Made by a program: the position numbers and the translations under genes. DNA of 14,722 bases from Verrucomicrobiota bacterium (lineage in GTDB: Bacteria > Verrucomicrobiota > Verrucomicrobiia > Opitutales > Opitutaceae), in assembly GCA_030916665.1 (NCBI GenBank), contig JAUPWC010000596.1, positions 1 through 14,722 on the forward strand, in the 5' to 3' direction. Under the pieces are notes generated by a model. That model saw nothing but the letters and a program-made list of their open reading frames with translations, was not told where the DNA came from and did no database searches. Shown piece after piece: positions 11,950-14,722 of this stretch; within the stretch, counting starts at the first letter, position 1; every line of letters begins with the position of its first letter.

Positions 11950-14274
11950 TCAGGTGGCGGACCAGCCCTCGGGCCAGGTGGTGCCGGGGATCGGGCGCCA
12001 GTAGATGGACCGGTCGATGCGCGGCTTGGCGTGGCGGTATTGCTCGGTCAGGCGCAGCTTCGTCTTCAGGTGCTGGACGAGGTTTTCGCCATAGAAGAAG
12101 GTGTTTTCGCCCACCCCGGACAGCACGAGAACCTCGTGGGGCGTGGACTCGAGGAGAACGATGAGTCCGCGGATATTCGCGAGCTCGAGGTCGATGGCCG
12201 CCTGCAGTTTCTTCTCGCAGGCCGCCTTGGTGGCGGCATCGGACTTTTCGTCGAGGTAGCCATAGACGCATTCGCACCACGCGCAGACGTTGCGGAGGCT
12301 TGTGACCCAATGCAGGTAGGCGCGCACGCGGTCGCGCAGGTCGGTGAAGACGGTTTGCGGCTCACCGGAGAGCGACTTGAGGAGGCCGTCGAGCCGGGCG
12401 ATGAGCGGCTGGAGTTTTGCGATGACCTGCTGGTCCATGTCGGCGGCCATCTTGGCGCCGGACTCGCGGGTGATCAGGTCGAAGAGCACGTCCTTGCCCA
12501 GATCATTCAGGCCGGGATTGTTGTGCTGGAAGCAGCCGTGCCGTTCGTAGTAATCGCGTTCCGCGGCGGGCACGGCCTCGAGGTCGGGCACGAAGGGACG
12601 GTCCCAGGTGCGCTGCCAGCAGAAGCCGAAGGCGCAATAGAGGCCGACCATCGGCTGCCATAGCAGGGCTTCCTCGAACTCGCGCCAGGCCTCGCTGAGG
12701 GTGGCGGCCTGGGCGGAGCCCACCAAGGTGGCGGCAAACTCGGTCAGAACCTGCTCGACGGGCTTCGCAGGGAAGAACTGCACGGCGCGCAGGATGGCCG
12801 GGTTCGGCCAGTAGGGCGCCCGGGCGGCGTTGGTCAGTCCGCCCAAGGCGCTGACGCGTTTCAGGCCGGTTTCGCGGATGGCGCTGAGCTTGCGGTGCAG
12901 CAGCCGCGGGAAGGGCAGTCCGAGCAACGGCTCGTGGTTCATCACGCCGGAGGCGGAATAATGGAGAACCGGCTCCACGCCCGAGGCGCGCGCGGTGGCC
13001 AGCGCCTCTTTTTCAGACGCATCCATCGTCGTGTGAAACAGGCTGCCTGCGACCGCCTGGTTCTCCGGATATTTTGGATGCGAGTAGGGCACGTGGTAAC
13101 CACGGACGTTCAGCGACGGCGCCTCCCAGGAGACGTGACCGCCCATCTCGGCCTTGATGTGCTCGTGTTCGACCTTGAAGGGCTCGATGCGGAGGATGAC
13201 GTCGAAGTCCGGGTTGATCTCGGCGGCGGCGGTGCGGAGATTTTTCAGATAGCGGCCGATGCTCTGACCGGCGCTCTGCGCGATCTTGTCGTGGTTGCGC
13301 CATTCGCGGATCATGTAGGGACCGCCGTTGCGGCCGACGTAGAGCGAGGCCGTGTGCTCAAAGCCGGCGCCGCTGTCGTTGGTCCAGACGGACATGTAAC
13401 TGAGGTCCGGGACGGCGCGCATGATCTTCTGCAGGGCCTCGCGGTAGTGGCGCTGCACGATCGGGTGGTCCTGCGCCATGGTGTAGCGCGGAAGCTTGGA
13501 CCGGAACGGATGATCAACGCGCGCGCCGCGCAGCGAGGGATACTTGGTGAAGAACCGCTCAGGGAGGGTGCGCGGCTCGAACATGCACACCCCGGGCTTG
13601 AGGCCGTATTGGCGGCCAAGGCCGGCAAGGCTGACGAGGTGGTTGAGATTGGCGTCGAGGTAGAGCGCCGGCCACATGCCCTTGGTCAGCGGCGTGTCCA
13701 CGAAGTGGTTGAAGCCCGGCGCGTAGGTGTAGAACTGTGGGTAATATTCGAAGGGGACGAAGTCCTCGTAGGGCATGTGCGCCTGCAGGCCGTTGACCTC
13801 GCAATGAGTGAAGCCGGCCTCGGCGAGCGCGGCGACGTAGCGCTCCGGATCAAAGTTGCGCGCGCTGCGCCAGTATTGGGTGTAACAGGCGTCCCAGTGC
13901 GGGCGATGCCAGCCAAAGGTCGCGGGCAGGAGCAGGCCGGCGGCCAGCTTCTCGCGGGTGAACTCGCTGGCGCCGGCGGCCAGCAGCCGGACCACGGCGT
14001 AGAGGAAGGAGCCGTGCGTGGCGCAAATCTCGCCGCTGCAGTCCTCGGCGATACGGAGCCAGGTCCAGGCGGTGGAGTCCTTGGCTTTGGCCGGAAGCTT
14101 GGTGGGAAGGCCGCGCGAAGCGAGGGCGACATGGACACCGCCCTGACCGACGGAGAGCTTGGCGCCGGTCAGGCGGGCAAGTTCGCGGGCGGCGGTGAAT
14201 TCACCGGGCTCGGCGGTGGGGGCGTGAGAAACGGTGGCAAGGCTCAGGACAGGGGGCGTGGGGGTGGCAGTCAT
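11950..14274 (-). CDS. Large TIM-barrel glycoside hydrolase candidate, GH67/GH20-like architecture
   Basis: The 774-residue protein begins with a small alpha/beta domain (about 20-120) that reads like the GH67/GH20b N-terminal domain: FTAARELARLTGAKLSV (26-42), a LRIAEDCSGEI strand-turn, and SFLYAVVRLL (89-98). A likely TIM barrel follows (about 125-480), with WTNDSGAGFEH (297-307), where Asp300 and Glu306 are acid candidates, and ILRIEPFKVEH (360-370) with Glu364. The last 250 residues are mostly helical. Alpha-glucuronidases and hexosaminidases share this plan, but I cannot assign a family or substrate. No signal peptide exists in this frame. The ATG at 14274 was chosen over a TTG at 14352 because the conserved domain begins soon after and the extension is Ala-rich. 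Oddly, a lipoprotein-like signal lies just upstream in another frame. It is convergent with the AraC gene. The coding call is firm, the function is not. Confidence 0.72.
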   Translation of the reverse strand: MTATPTPPVLSLATVSHAPTAEPGEFTAARELARLTGAKLSVGQGGVHVALASRGLPTKLPAKAKDSTAWTWLRIAEDCSGEICATHGSFLYAVVRLLAAGASEFTREKLAAGLLLPATFGWHRPHWDACYTQYWRSARNFDPERYVAALAEAGFTHCEVNGLQAHMPYEDFVPFEYYPQFYTYAPGFNHFVDTPLTKGMWPALYLDANLNHLVSLAGLGRQYGLKPGVCMFEPRTLPERFFTKYPSLRGARVDHPFRSKLPRYTMAQDHPIVQRHYREALQKIMRAVPDLSYMSVWTNDSGAGFEHTASLYVGRNGGPYMIREWRNHDKIAQSAGQSIGRYLKNLRTAAAEINPDFDVILRIEPFKVEHEHIKAEMGGHVSWEAPSLNVRGYHVPYSHPKYPENQAVAGSLFHTTMDASEKEALATARASGVEPVLHYSASGVMNHEPLLGLPFPRLLHRKLSAIRETGLKRVSALGGLTNAARAPYWPNPAILRAVQFFPAKPVEQVLTEFAATLVGSAQAATLSEAWREFEEALLWQPMVGLYCAFGFCWQRTWDRPFVPDLEAVPAAERDYYERHGCFQHNNPGLNDLGKDVLFDLITRESGAKMAADMDQQVIAKLQPLIARLDGLLKSLSGEPQTVFTDLRDRVRAYLHWVTSLRNVCAWCECVYGYLDEKSDAATKAACEKKLQAAIDLELANIRGLIVLLESTPHEVLVLSGVGENTFFYGENLVQHLKTKLRLTEQYRHAKPRIDRSIYWRPIPGTTWPEGWSAT

Positions 14275-14368
14275 GGCGATGAATCCGGTGTGCGTAGCCG
14301 TTCCCGCTGCCGCAACCGCAAAGCGTGGCCAGCGCCAAGGGACACCAAACAATTCCCAGAATCTTCAT
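14201..14368 (-). other. Out-of-frame lipoprotein-type signal sequence upstream of the glycosidase
   Basis: An ATG at 14368 opens a 55-codon frame beginning MKILGIVWCPLALATLCGCG, which has a charged start, a hydrophobic core and a lipobox-like LCGC, as in exported lipoproteins. The frame then runs into Arg/His/Pro-rich, non-protein-like sequence and stops at 14201. It overlaps the glycosidase start (14274) in a different frame (offset of one base). Either the glycosidase once had, or in truth has, this signal and a one-base shift separates them, or it is a short leader peptide, or it is chance. Confidence 0.3.
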
Positions 14369-14490
14369 CAGCGGCGGCTCGGCGCCGCCACCACCGCCAT
14401 GGTGAAATGCCCGAGGTGCCGATGCCGCGACTGCCACCGCCCGCGCGGGTCCGGTTCTTTCCGGCCCGGACCAGCAACTCCATTTCTCCC

Positions 14491-14722
14491 ATGCCACACG
14501 ATCTCCTGTCTCTTGCCGATTTCGAGCCGCCGATGGGCGACCTGTTCACCAACCGCCGGCTGGACGCCGGGCGCGCGGTCTGGACACGGCCTTTGCCCGG
14601 TGAAGCCGACGTGCCCAAAAAACGCATCATTCACCAGCGCGTGGTGCGGTTGCATGGCCCGGCGCGGTTGCACCGTCTCGGCGTGCGACGCGGGCAGGGC
14701 TACCACAAATGCGGCAGCCGGC
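14491..14722 (+). CDS. N-terminal part of an unrecognised gene (cut by window edge)
   Basis: A frame open for 77 codons runs to the window edge. It begins MPHDLLSLADFEPPMGDLFT and continues with a basic segment containing KKRIIHQRVVRLHG. Third codon positions are mostly G or C like the neighbouring genes, and the ATG follows the pyrimidine tract CATTTCTCCC seen before other starts here, which supports it as a real gene. No signal peptide or family motif is recognisable. It is divergent from the glycosidase gene; the 216-bp gap between them is GC-rich, has a GGCGGC-TCGGC-GCCGCC hairpin near 14370-14390, and shows no convincing promoter. Confidence 0.5.
   Translation, partial: MPHDLLSLADFEPPMGDLFTNRRLDAGRAVWTRPLPGEADVPKKRIIHQRVVRLHGPARLHRLGVRRGQGYHKCGSR

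Overview
The window is GC-rich (roughly two thirds G+C by eye) bacterial chromosome. Gene content points to a free-living Gram-negative heterotroph. UroD-type corrinoid methyltransferases, a Gfo/Idh/MocA oxidoreductase, a PhyH dioxygenase, cupin-AraC regulators and a large TIM-barrel glycosidase resemble what is usual in Verrucomicrobiota, especially Opitutaceae, or in the related Lentisphaerota. This placement is an inference from gene content; there is no rRNA or marker gene here. None of the 13 chosen start codons has a purine Shine-Dalgarno sequence, and seven are preceded directly by a C/T-rich tract.

Region 1 (1-3438) is a corrinoid-dependent methyl-transfer locus. It holds the N-terminus of a methyltransferase corrinoid protein (-, cut by the window edge), a DUF1638 protein (+), an MtaA/MtbA/CmuA-type UroD-fold methyltransferase with an intact His-x-Cys...Cys zinc site (-), and a second, divergent UroD-fold protein (+) in which acidic/His residues stand where the Cys ligands would be. 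The likely job is methyl transfer from an unknown methylated compound through the corrinoid protein. No substrate-specific methyltransferase (MttB/MtaB type) or reductive activator is visible in the window.

Region 2 (3482-4264) is an exported dipeptidase E-like S51 peptidase with a complete Ser-Asp-His triad. Its 3' end overlaps the convergent mutarotase gene by 73 bp.

Region 3 (4192-8505, minus strand) is a tight four-gene operon: Gfo/Idh/MocA oxidoreductase, ABC exporter (fused permease-ATPase), small secreted protein of unknown function, and aldose-1-epimerase-like protein, with gaps of 9, 9 and 15 bp. Its AT-rich upstream region (8585-8650) carries a -10-like hexamer, a direct repeat at one-helical-turn spacing and an inverted repeat.

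Region 4 (8700-11887) pairs two non-haem-iron proteins on the minus strand, a PhyH-type Fe(II)/2-oxoglutarate dioxygenase and a protein with two ferritin-like four-helix modules. They are transcribed away from a cupin-AraC regulator across only 72 bp. This is the most distinctive module in the window.

Region 5 (11950-14722) contains a large GH67/GH20-like glycosidase candidate (-) with a lipoprotein-type signal sequence lying out of frame just upstream, and the start of an unrecognised gene (+) running off the window edge. Every gap longer than about 150 bases is accounted for below; there is no gene-free stretch above 300 bases. No tRNA, rRNA, CRISPR array, insertion sequence or phage gene was seen.
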